NCBI RefSeq assembly: GCF_001949145.1
Contig: NW_019091604.1
Span: 1-16,593, forward strand
Direction: 5' to 3'
Source: Acanthaster planci
Lineage: Eukaryota > Echinodermata > Asteroidea > Valvatida > Acanthasteridae
Length of the DNA: 16,593 nucleotides
Made by a program: the position numbers and the translations under genes
Shown: positions 7,761 to 16,290 of the stretch, in pieces
Numbering within the stretch: position 1 is the first letter of the stretch
Layout of the letters: each line of letters opens with the position of its first letter
The notes under the pieces: generated by a model
What the model saw: the letters and a program-made list of their open reading frames with translations, nothing else
Told to the model about the DNA's origin: nothing
Databases searched by the model: none

Positions 7761-8240
7761 TTAGTTGACTCGGGTACCATATGACATTTTTTTAATGAAG
7801 TTGCACCTACGGCAAGCTAACAGGCAATTCCATTTCACGTGTCCAAAATCAGTATGCAAACGTTCGATTGTCGCTTGATCGTCTCACTCCTCAGTATATT
7901 GCAATTTTACGTTGCGGTCGTTGTAGCAACAAAACTCATGATCGTCAGTTAATTCTTCTAGAAATTCTTTATCAATAAATTTTTGAGGGTTGAATAAATT
8001 ATATTTTTTGTCAAACTGTTTGCAACTGCTTAACCGGCGTCTAATACTAATTTTAATTTCGTCGCTGCAAATTCTGCACTGATATCTAAGTCGCCTGTGA
8101 ATGCGTCTATTTTTATTATGTTTCTCCATGCGTCCATCGTTACATTGATTACACAACAATTTTGTCTCACCGTTTAATTTAACTCTAAAATTGGAAATTT
8201 CTTGTAATTTCTTACAGTGGGTACATTTTCGATTATCCAT
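7761..8240 (-). pseudogene. Zinc-finger plus HNH-type endonuclease-like gene, one stop
   Basis: From ATG 8240 the frame is 160 codons long with a single TGA at 7884-7886. The N-terminus has a CxxC...CxxC finger (KCTHCKKLQEISNF, then LCNQCND), a module often seen ahead of HNH nucleases. The middle has CRICSDEI and then KFIDKEFLEEL. After the stop, the same frame carries the HNH-like core: ATIERLHTDFGHVKWN followed by CRRCN, ending at TAA 7761-7763. The ERL...GH...N...C..CN order matches treble-clef nucleases related to endonuclease VII. From memory, similar proteins occur in giant viruses and some eukaryotic genomes. It is probably accessory cargo, since it is not part of the Maverick core. 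Because only one base change interrupts it, its loss may be recent. Confidence 0.7.
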
Positions 8241-8283
8241 TTTCAAATCTTGCCAATTTTAAAAAATATTTTATAAGTTTCAT

Positions 8284-8926
8284 TCACGCCGAAAACGACG
8301 AGACGGGCGGTCGAGTATTAACGACCAACTTATTAAATTTAAAATTTCGTAAATGCTTCTTCAATTGATCGTGTTCTTCATGTGGCACCACATCGTTTTC
8401 ATCCAACATTTGATCGAATGACGATTTATCTTTACAGTAAAAAATTGCTACCCATGTGGTATTACTCCGAAAGTCCTTTAAAACGGTGTTATATTTTTGC
8501 GTTAGGAGCCAACAACTATGATTATAATGTCTACCGCTGAACGCCATCTTACTTAAAGCGCACGTGTTACTATTTTTTTAAAATCTTTTCCTATATTTAA
8601 TGATTTGAGGCACAATTATCGATAATAAAAAGCGTATTCACTCCGTCAAATTTTTTTTGATAAAGTTCAATTGCCTTGTTTAATTATAAATTTTCACGAA
8701 CTAAATCGCATAAATAAACATTGTCGTTTGTATATACCCACAAACGTTCCAAATACGTTTTATTCTTAAATAACGTGGGACAAATAATTACGATCGCTTC
8801 AAATGTAAACCGGTATTCAGTCTCTAAAAGATTGAATATCCACTGAGTCTTCCCGCTGCCCGTATCGCCTACGATCAAGACACAATGAGATTTTTAAACA
8901 TCTGGCTCATTTATTTTAAACTCGAT
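8284..8926 (-). pseudogene. Packaging ATPase (FtsK/HerA-like)
   Basis: This is the ATPase that pumps genomes into Maverick and adenovirus-like capsids. The Walker A motif GDTGSGKT lies near 8853-8876. The Walker B strand NTLFIIDNCAS lies near 8600-8640 in the next piece. The conserved FSGRHYNHSCWLLTQKYN (about 8490-8545) is followed by FYCKDKSSFDQML and a C-terminus ending at TGA 8284-8286. The start probably lies right after the capsid gene's stop; no ATG is there now, and codon 9 is TAA (about 8902-8904). Another TAA ends the first piece near 8684, and at least one further shift or stop lies near 8585. The length of about 214 codons is normal for the family. The abutting position suggests joint expression with the capsid gene. 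Confidence 0.88.
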
Positions 8927-10196
8927 TTAATAAACCAGGCTCTTGAAATTTCCATTCTCGACCATTAGCTGTGAATCCATTACCAGAAAGACGTACATCA
9001 TTAACACACCCGCCGTCTCTGCCTCGCGTTCCATTTGAATCAATATATCTCCTCCGCCTCCCAGAGGTCTACCCGATCCGTAAGCAGAATTATCATTGGA
9101 ACTCCTAAATTCGAGTCAGAGCCCATATTTATCTTTGAGATATTCGGCCATATCAACCCCCGATAAATTTAAATCTTTTGTAACCGCGCGAGCTGACTCG
9201 GTGTCTGAGTCGCCGAAGTACCTGTTAAATTCTGGTCAATGTTGATATTTGAATAGACCTTGAGAATAGAGCTGGATGGGTTTACCTTCTACCGTTACTA
9301 CCGTCTTTGTGACGTGCGGGTTATAAAATCGCTGAGGATTTTTAACCGCGGGAACTTTAAACAAAATTAAGAAGCCTTTCAAGCTCTTGATCGTTCGATC
9401 GATATTGATATTCCATAACGTATCCGACTTACCGACCGCCTCTTTCTTCCAAACTGATTTCGGTCAAATAGGTAATGAATGAGTCCCTTGTGTTTGGCCC
9501 GTAGGGCCTGCGCCAAATCTCGATTAGTTACTACTTCGTATTCCAAGGTCAAATCCGAAATTGAATACTCCGCAGCCGTGTCAGACGAGTTAGCCACTTT
9601 GTGGTGCCCGTTAAACATTAACTGATACGTCAAAGGCTCTTTAAAACCCGACGGTAAAAAGGCCTGATCCGTCAACATCGGCGTGTCTAATGGTATCACG
9701 TTATCAATTTTTAAAACCGTCTTCAATAGCTTTATCTTTGCTGTTGTTTGCAGCTTTGTTTTTATCGCCTGCACGGAGTCGTAACTTTGCGACGTTTTCT
9801 CGTTCTAAATCAAAATACGTCATATTTTTCGTCTGCGACAGAGGTAGCCAGTTGTCTTTAAAGTTGTGAAAGACGCCCGGGTCTCTGTAACTGACGATTT
9901 TATTGCCTTTGAAGCTGACGTTGATTTCCAAGATCAAATTTCGCGCCACGTTATTATACACGGTTCTGTTATCGTCTGATGCTCCGTCTAGATCGAGTTT
10001 AAAGGCCAGTTTCGCGGTGCCGGGTACTATTAACGTCATCCATTCCTAAAGCGGGGAATTTTACGTTTAACATGTGACCCGCAGCTATCTTACTCCGGTT
10101 ATGCGTGATGGTTACCTCTCGTCTTTTGCCCTTGATCGCGCAAGGCGCTTTTAGCCTGCGACTCAGATTTAATTTTTTAGTGCATTGTTGCGACAT
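8927..10196 (-). pseudogene. Major capsid protein (double jelly-roll, hexon-like)
   Basis: It starts at ATG 10196 with a basic N-terminus. A shift near 10030 leads into VPGTAKLAFKLDLDG, then RDPGVFHNFKDNW and MTYFDLEREN. A second shift near 9715 leads to IDNVIPLDTPML and LTYQLMFNGHHKV, then ISDLTLEYEVVTNRDLAQAL. A third near 9440 leads to FKVPAVKNPQRFYNPHVTK and PIQLYSQGLF. Stops interrupt near 9240 and 9117. The end region is GGGGDILIQMEREAETAG and YVFLVMDSQLMV, with TAA at 8927-8929. The order of strands and the LEYE.VT, YNP..., YSQG and MD.Q blocks are those of Polinton/adintovirus capsid proteins. About 423 codons is close to full length. The TATATATTAAG motif before the ATG supports the start. 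Confidence 0.92.
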
Positions 10197-10200
10197 ATTT

Positions 10201-10211
10201 CTTAATATATA
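10201..10211 (-). promoter_or_regulatory. TATA-like box before the capsid gene
   Basis: On the minus strand this reads TATATATTAAG, four bases before the capsid ATG at 10196. It has the same placement and AT-rich core as the motifs at 2536-2546, 7061-7068 and 14623-14632. Confidence 0.4.
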
Positions 10212-10222
10212 CGATTTATATT

Positions 10223-10441
10223 TTATGTAAAAATTTTTAACGAGAAAGATAACGCGATAAAGGATATGCCGGCTGCGAAAAATAGATCTTCATTATTTTG
10301 TTTTCTAAACGGTCCACTTTGATTCTCTAAAACCATATCACCAGTGTGATCGATATCAGCGCGTATGTCACCCAGCATTTGCTCGATATTTGTTTGATCG
10401 GTTTGAATTTCTACCAGTTGATTTTTAATTTCGCTATTTAT
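10223..10441 (-). pseudogene. Small tail-anchored protein, start codon lost
   Basis: A fully open frame of 72 residues ends at TAA 10223-10225. It begins with ATA at 10439-10441 where a start codon would be expected, and an in-frame stop lies just upstream. The first 40 residues are helical and polar (EIKNQLVEIQTDQTNIEQML), like a short coiled coil. The last 20 form one membrane helix (LFFAAGISFIALSFSLKIF) with almost no tail. This is the layout of a tail-anchored or virion-membrane protein. It sits directly upstream of the capsid gene and is divergent from the 10465 gene. Without its start it is probably silent. Confidence 0.6.
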
Positions 10442-10464
10442 ATTTTAAATTATCTATTTTAAAA

Positions 10465-10755
10465 ATGGAAAATGTTTTAATGATGGATGGAGGAGCTATA
10501 GTAAACGCTTTGGTATTTACGGGCTCAAATGTTTTATTTAGCAGTTTATCAAAAATAAAAGTCGACGAGGAACGAAAGCGTCACCACCTGGCGTTAGAAC
10601 AACTGGCGCAGGCAAAACAAGAGTGGGAGCAAAACTGCGTCCATATGTTAGATTTTTTTAACGAACGAATGCGACAAGAACGCGCGAGTCAGTACACTTT
10701 TGTAAACGTGGATGAAGCGTTACGAGCTTACAGCGAATCAACCGGTAAAATATAA
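10465..10755 (+). CDS. Intact 96-residue protein upstream of the integrase
   Basis: This is an unbroken ORF. Residues 8-28 are hydrophobic and small (GGAIVNALVFTGSNVLFSSL), perhaps a membrane or signal-anchor segment. Residues 33-74 form a long charged helix (VDEERKRHHLALEQLAQAK and onward, through LDFFNERMRQERAS). The C-terminus includes VDEALRAYSE. From memory, proteins with this GGAIVNAL...L.FxNxRxR...DEA pattern lie beside the integrase in many Maverick/adintovirus elements, without a known function. Its stop overlaps the next ATG as TAATG, so the two may be translated in a coupled way. The run TATTTTAAAA lies before the ATG. Confidence 0.8.
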   Translation: MENVLMMDGGAIVNALVFTGSNVLFSSLSKIKVDEERKRHHLALEQLAQAKQEWEQNCVHMLDFFNERMRQERASQYTFVNVDEALRAYSESTGKI

Positions 10756-10883
10756 TGCCATTGCCGCGAGAGCCAAAGTTATCAGATTTCTACGTACTTT
10801 CCAAGGATCAAATAATTTGCGAATTTATATGGATTATAACCGGGACGGCTTTAGTCGGTTTTTTAGCGTATCGGTTAAGTTAA
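10755..10883 (+). CDS. 42-residue single-pass membrane peptide
   Basis: The ATG overlaps the stop of the upstream gene (TAATG). The peptide begins MPLPREPKLSDFYVLSKDQ and continues with a membrane helix, FIWIITGTALVGFLAYRL, ending at TAA 10881-10883. The EPKLSDFY start followed by a membrane helix resembles small ORFs I recall next to integrases in related elements. It is in the same frame as the integrase that follows, separated only by this stop, so it could instead be an N-terminal extension of the integrase cut by a nonsense change. The overlap with the upstream gene favours a separate small gene. Confidence 0.5.
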   Translation: MPLPREPKLSDFYVLSKDQIICEFIWIITGTALVGFLAYRLS

Positions 10884-11840
10884 CTTTATTTTGAAAAGCA
10901 GCGAGAATTTTCCAAATTATTTTACAGCCCACAAAGCTATTGGCGAGGTGAAAGCGCAGTCGATCATTTACACGAAAAGACGGGTGCAGACAAATCAGTT
11001 ATCAAAAACTGGTTAAAAGAGCAAGCCGTTTGGCAAATATATTAACCCGCGCCAAATTACGTACCGAGACCAATGACGTTACAATCGGAATCGGTCGAGC
11101 CCAATTATGTGGATGAAATGGATATATTATACTTGTCTTGGGATGGAGTGAATCGTAAAACGTATAAATACGCTTTGACCGTAATAGACGTCGGTTTGCG
11201 TTATAAAGAAGCCGACCATTAACCAGTAAAACGGCAGGGCAAACGCCTGAAGCCGTGACACAAGTTTATGAAAGATCACCCTTTACTGGCCTAAAATTAT
11301 AATGATAGACTATGGATCTGAATTAAAAGGCGATTTTAAAAAGTTGATGATAAAAAATAAAGTAGAAATACAAGTGGGCGAGCCGGGCATTCATAGGTCA
11401 CAGGGGATTGTGGCAAGGGTTAACCTTACATTGGCCGAGCGTTTGTTTGGCCATCATTATGCTCAAGATATGTTAAACGTGGGTGAGCGAAACGTAGAAT
11501 GGGTACAACGTTTGCCTCGAGTCGTGAAATCGTTAAGCGAGGAAAAACACGTTTAATCGACAAAGAGCCCGCAGAAGCTGTCAAATTAGACCGAGTGAAA
11601 CAAGCACCGAGCACCTCAAAAAGCGAACCAGCGAGAATTACCTCCAAGCGTGGTCGTTAGGTATTTATATTACCCGGGCGAGCAGGAAGGAGGCACCGTC
11701 AGAAGAGCGAATGAGTCAATGGCAGGCGGATAAAAACGGGCCCCTCTGTATATTATTTATTAAACGGGCCAAATAGAAGTTTTGTTAAAGAGGAGCTTCA
11801 AGTAGTACCCAATGACACCGAATTACCACCCGCTAAATAA
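10884..11840 (+). pseudogene. Maverick integrase (rve, DDE-type)
   Basis: This enzyme would cut and join element ends to host DNA. The N-terminal region reads FYSPQSYWRGESAV and WLKEQAVWQIY, then a TAA (11043-11045). The core has the first catalytic Asp in NYVDEMDILYLSWD, followed by KTYKYALTVIDVGLRYKEA. A shift at about 11220 leads to SKTAGQTPEAV. Another shift precedes the second Asp (MIDYGSEL, 11302 on). The third catalytic position, normally Glu in an IVERFN-type motif, is Ala here (GIVARVNLTLAERLFG). After TAA at 11554-11556, the C-terminal SH3/chromo-like part persists in shifted frames: VVRYLYYPGEQEGG, then RSFVKEELQVVP, ending at TAA 11838-11840. No ATG is visible at the expected start. 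Its 3' end overlaps that of the polymerase gene. Confidence 0.9.
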
Positions 11841-14618
11841 TGACCGTGAGCTAAAGTTTTAATGCCGTTTGGTAATATATAGTGCTTGGTGTCTAATGGC
11901 GACAGGCTTAATTTATTTTGCGTGGTGGTGTAAATTTGATGTTTATCAGATTTCAATAACTGCTGTTTATTGAAATGTTGCACCCGCTCAAATAGACAAC
12001 TTTTATACCCGGCGTGTGATAACCGTTTCTCGGTTACGACTTTAGTAACGCCTTTTGCCTTCTTAAAATTTTGGTTTTCCGTTAGAATCGAATACATTTT
12101 TGGACGTATGCAAACGACTTCCAAAATGACCTTACCCCCAAATTCATCTTTCATTTTGCTAATGACCTTTATTTTTGAATAATAATGTTTATGATCGGGT
12201 GGGTAATTACCAAAGTCAAATAATTTACGCTTTTGCGTAAGTGCTTGTTTAAATTGTCGGTTTGAATTTGAACTAATAAATAATCCGTGTCCGTGTATAA
12301 AAGACACACATTTGAACCGAAATCAGCCTTTAACATGTTGTAATAGAAATCATACATTAAAGTTTTGGATAAATCTAAAACGCTTACGCCGCAATAAATG
12401 GGCTTATTTAATTTTGTTTTAATGCGATACGTTTCCACAAAAGAGAGTTCGCACTCCTTAAACGGCGTGCTAGATTTGTAATTTGTAACTTCTGGTATTT
12501 TTTGGCATCTTGCAAGTCTCTCAATAAATGCTTGTCCATACGATAGCGCACGTTCTCCATCGTCTTGCCGAAGACCGAATTATTCATCACTTTAAAGAAA
12601 TCCTTTTCGAAATCAGACTTGGCCAATTTGCGTATTTTTATCGATATAACTTTTCATCCAGGGCTCCTGTTTAAAAGACATGACGCGATGCACTTTTTAA
12701 AATTCTAATCCTAGTTCTAAATATTTCTGTAAAGTTCGGTAATGAACCACGTATTTATTTTGGTGTTTAAAGTTGACACGAGTTTATCTATTTAAGTGAT
12801 TCGCTCGACGTTTGTCATTAAATTTCTTTGTTACGCTGACAGCCTTTCATTTGGGATCGATATATTTTTGGGCGCAAGTGGAATGCCGTTATGTAAATCG
12901 TGTAAGTGCTCCGGATAGCCTAATGTCATTTCGAGAATATAACCTTTGAACGCGCTCGGATAAATTTTCGAAATGTACTCTGGAGTAAATTTATTCACCT
13001 CCTGAATCCAACTGAAATATTTAAAAGGCAAAGGCTGACTTTTGGTGCAACCGTATAAATTATTCGCGTCAAAATACACGACATGTAACTCTGGCTTATT
13101 TGGGTCATAGTCTGCTAGGCCTGGATTGTTCACCTTTGCATAGCGCTTTGCGCCCACGCTAGAAATGCCGCCCCTCTTAGCCCTTTCAAAGAATAAATGC
13201 TTATCTATATTTGCCAATAGTTCCAATTGTACGTCCAAGTGCTTTAACAACGCGTCCACGACAGACCCGGTGACGTATAATATTTGTTAATTGCCGCGTC
13301 TTTGCGTCTGTAAATCTCGCTTGAAGTGCAAATCCCGTCACATCTAATGACCGCGTTAGAATAGCCGCAAGGCTCATGAATTTGTGTTTAGACCGTATTT
13401 AATTCTTTTGGCGGTACATTTTCTAAAACCGACTTCAAATCCGCGTAAATAATAAAAGGGGCGTCTTGCTCGTTTGTATAATTTTCAGACTTGAGAATAT
13501 TTTTGCCTTTGGCGGGGAATTCGACTTTACACGCCGCTGTGTCAAATACTTGACAATCTTCTTGATGTCGAGCGAGTCTTTCTTGCGTTTGGAAATGTGA
13601 TAGACATTTAAAACACCAATATTTTTTTGTTCGTGTTTATCAACGCCACCCGTCAATCGAAAGAAATTTTTAATCCAACAATAGTGGCTCCTTTCGTCTT
13701 TGGTAAAATAGAGTAAATTTTATAATATAATAATTTGGGTTAATTTCCAACTGACGTTTATTGTGATCTGAATATAACCCTAAGGCCGATCTCAACGACC
13801 AATGTATGCACTCCTGATCACTTTTATTTTGGACGTTCATAATTGCTGTTTTAACCGCTAAATATTTAGGTAGTGGAATATAAGTGCGCCGACTGGGTTA
13901 TACTTTACCACATTGATATGAAAAGCTGTTACTTTATCAAAGACCCACTCGAGCCTCTCTGTTCGTGAGCTTCGACGTCTTCTTTACGTTGCGCGATTTG
14001 CTGATCCAACGCCTCTTTAATTTCCTTTTTAGAAAAGACCGCGTTATTTTGACTGGTAAATGTAAAAACTCCGATTTTAGTCTCTGCTCCCAGTTTCTCC
14101 ATCTTTAACTGAATCTTAATGGCCATTTGTGATTTATATGATCCGATTTCCAAAAAAACTTGGCAAGTGCCTTATCTTCGATATACTTTCTGTAAAAATC
14201 AGAAAAACAAATCAGGTCGTGTCCATGGAACTTTGGTATCAGTTCCCAATTTCAGTAATTGTCCCTGAAACGCCTATTTCCCCGGACGTCCACTTCTTCC
14301 ATCACCCGTGGGGTATTGTACACTTTGCGGTGATTAAGTCCTTTTGCAATATTTTTCCTTTTGCGCCCGTGGCCGTAAATGCTATTTCGTTATCTTGAGC
14401 TATTTTTAAAAGCTGGCGATATGACTGGCAAGTGAGATTTTTAAATTGCCGTTGACTATCTTGAATCGCTTTTACGAGCTCCAATTTTGTATGTTGATTG
14501 CGTTTTGGTGCCAGTAACAGAATGTCATATCGTTTAACAAAATCTGCCAGGAACGATTTTGCAAACGCCTAAAGCCCGATAAAATAGGTTGGCGTTTTGG
14601 TTTGGTTTCTTTATTCAT
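11798..14618 (-). pseudogene. Protein-primed DNA polymerase B, internally deleted
   Basis: This enzyme would copy the element's genome. It starts at ATG 14618 beside the right terminal repeat. The first 100 codons (one shift near 14560, TGA at 14302-14304) hold two SAP-like helical motifs. Then come the pol N-terminal region (YIPLPKYLAVKTAIMN, near 13850), a C2H2 finger (WCFKCLSHF...RHQEDC, 13552-13618) and the exonuclease I motif region, where IIYADLKSV has Lys in place of the usual Glu. Near 13290-13300 the sequence jumps straight to the pre-palm block (YYTSPGLSW), so most of the exonuclease region is missing. Palm motif A (DANNLYG, 13050-13070), motif B (MNNSVFGKT, about 12560-12600) and motif C (YTDTDYL, about 12279-12299) follow. 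The C-terminus has RPKMYSI and TLAHGHY. There are at least eight frame changes or stops. Confidence 0.92.
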
Positions 14619-14622
14619 ACCT

Positions 14623-14632
14623 CTTTTAAATA
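14623..14632 (-). promoter_or_regulatory. TATA-like box before the polymerase gene
   Basis: On the minus strand this reads TATTTAAAAG, followed by AGGT and the ATG at 14618. It matches the start-proximal motif of the Cys-rich gene at the other end, so both end genes fire inward from the terminal repeats. Confidence 0.4.
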
Positions 14633-14638
14633 TAGGGT

Positions 14639-14966
14639 TTTTAACTTTAATTTCAAATTTTTATTGAAATCGTAGTAGTAGAGGGGAGTCGTGTTTTGGA
14701 TCGGCGGGGCCTTTATACATCGTCCCTTTTCACGGTAATCGGAAACTAAATCACGGCAAAACCGGAACGCGGGTCTGATGAGGTCGAGACGGTTTTCAGA
14801 TGTTTTCGGATTGCCGAGGGGGAATGGACTTTTTAACATAAAAAAATGGTTCGCAGGTGTTTGGGATGTTTCGATTTTGCCGTGGTTTAGTTTGGGTATT
14901 CTGTGGTAAAGTGGGGGACGATGAGTGAAGGAGTGGCTGGGTTGAAACCGACTCCCCTCTACTACT
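14639..14966 (-). repeat. Right terminal inverted repeat, internally palindromic
   Basis: This is the reverse complement of the left repeat, with about ten percent differences and small indels. It ends ...CGACTCCCCTCTACTACT at 14949-14966. Its inner arm starts GTAGTAGTAGAGGGGAGTCG at 14672-14691, so this repeat also has an end motif at both edges. The inner junction with unique DNA lies near 14639, just upstream of the polymerase promoter box. Confidence 0.92.
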
Positions 14967-14971
14967 CTTTG
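14967..14971. repeat. Right target-site duplication (CTTTG)
   Basis: CTTTG directly follows the right terminal repeat and matches 1946-1950 before the left one, marking the insertion site. Confidence 0.7.
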
Positions 14972-16204
14972 CTTTTGAGAACATTTGTAAGCAACTACAG
15001 TACAATGGAACACCGTTATACCGGGCCGGTGGAATGAGGCGGGGCACGCAGGTTCACGAGTACATGTACAGCCAGTGTTCAGTTCTCTTCCTCCAGAGGT
15101 TTCATTGTATACAGTACTCGGGCCCTAGACTGGGGCCACCTGCAAAAACTGGAGAGTTGGGCGGGCAGACAGTCTTGTAAATTTGTTACACAGTATTCAT
15201 TAAACAACAAACCTACACAATAAATATTAATCAGTAATAACCGATTTGTGCCACACTTAGCTTACAAAACATTATACATTTAACTAAAAAGGCAAGAAGG
15301 CAGAGCCAGCTACATAGGTCAGGGACGCAAGCAGTCATAGCAGTCCCACACGCTGGCTGACCGACGATCGCACGCAAAAAAAGATCACTGCATATACACA
15401 AACCCTCCGCGGGTATCTTGCACTAACGCCATGCCTACTCACCTTGACAACGAGCAGTCCAAGGCTCCAGGGTAACTACACTTAATCCCATACACATAAA
15501 GGTGCTACAGTTAAATTATTGATGCCACAAAAATAATCCAAATCTAATCCCATAATCCAATAAATGTCGTAAGTCTTGGACGTCAACCCAGGTGACGTTT
15601 TACACAATCACAACACACGTACATGTCTCTATTGTCAAAAATCAACGTGAAAGCTCTAACATTACACTCCTTCGAACTTCACCTAAATTTACATTTTCAA
15701 AAGGCATCCCCATCCTTATTAAACCTGTCTATGATAAATTGCGGTAAAGGTAGTAGGCCATCTGACCCAAAAATTTCCACAAAATAATGGAATTTACGCT
15801 ACAAAATGGGAGTATTAAAAAGAAACAACACGATCGCCTGCAAAGAGTCGGGCATTTACAACGAAAAGAACATCGATAAAAACAAACAAACAAACAAATG
15901 TTATTACTTTTCAAGGTCCTCGGCCCACATTTGCAATTATCAAAGTTTGTAATAAACTACACGTACTAAATCAAAGATCATTGCACACTATTTCTCCAGG
16001 CAACCAGTTATGAACAAAACTAAGAACAAGGAAGGCCTTTATACAAATTGAATAGGGCAGGCAGCCAATTTTCCTTCAAAAGAGGACATTTCTGGTTGTT
16101 GACATGTAAATACTGTGGCGAAACAGGGTAGCTGCGCAGACTTGTGTTTAGTCTGGGTCATTAATAATTCAGGTGCGTCTAATCATGCATTAAACATGCC
16201 GGTG
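14972..16204. other. Host flanking DNA, no gene recognised
   Basis: Stops occur in all frames, and the few short open frames have simple-sequence or biased composition without recognisable domains. No viral or retroelement coding was found. It is probably intergenic DNA upstream of the promoter-like block at 16205-16290. Confidence 0.55.
15879..15897. repeat. Short (AAAC)n microsatellite
   Basis: About four and a half tandem AAAC units lie in the right host flank. This is ordinary simple sequence; it also creates the Cys/Phe-rich look of the minus-strand frame over it. Confidence 0.8.
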
Positions 16205-16290
16205 GCAACCAATCAGAGGCGCGTATTACCTTGGGTCTGGGCGCTGGCTGCGTGGGTTGCCGGGATTTCTCAAGATGGCAGCGTGCTAAC
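16205..16290 (+). promoter_or_regulatory. Candidate host promoter (CCAAT box plus YY1-like site)
   Basis: AACCAATCAGAGGCGCG near 16207-16223 fits an NF-Y CCAAT box. CAAGATGGCAGCG at 16271-16283 fits a YY1-type site (core AAGATGGC), which in animal TATA-less promoters lies close to the start of transcription on this strand. The spacing of about 60 bp is usual for that pair, and local GC content rises here. The ATG inside the YY1-like site is followed at once by a stop (GCAGCGTGCTAA), so it is not a useful start codon. The remaining 16291-16593 would be first exon or first intron; no protein is recognised there. Confidence 0.35.

Larger units (their letters stand above)
1951..14966. mobile_element. 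Decayed Maverick/Polinton (adintovirus-like) element
   Basis: A 13,016-bp unit has long inverted terminal repeats, a flanking short duplication, and the diagnostic Maverick gene set: protein-primed DNA polymerase B, retroviral-type integrase, FtsK/HerA-like packaging ATPase and hexon-like major capsid protein. Gene blocks lie on both strands, as in this group. Most genes carry several frameshifts and stops, so the copy is non-functional. Its length is at the short end for the group (commonly 15-20 kb). That fits the internal deletion seen in the polymerase and the lack of a recognisable protease or penton gene. Terminal-repeat divergence of about ten percent, judged by eye, suggests an old insertion if both ends were identical on arrival. 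Confidence 0.95.

Noticed and set aside
1951-14966. Reassigned stop codons or readthrough instead of decay
   Set aside because: TAA, TGA and TAG all interrupt genes, and many one-base frameshifts occur as well, which code reassignment cannot explain.
14615-15047. Open minus-strand frames over the right terminal repeat
   Set aside because: They run across the TIR boundary and the palindromic repeat, lack domain features, and reflect stop-poor repeat sequence.
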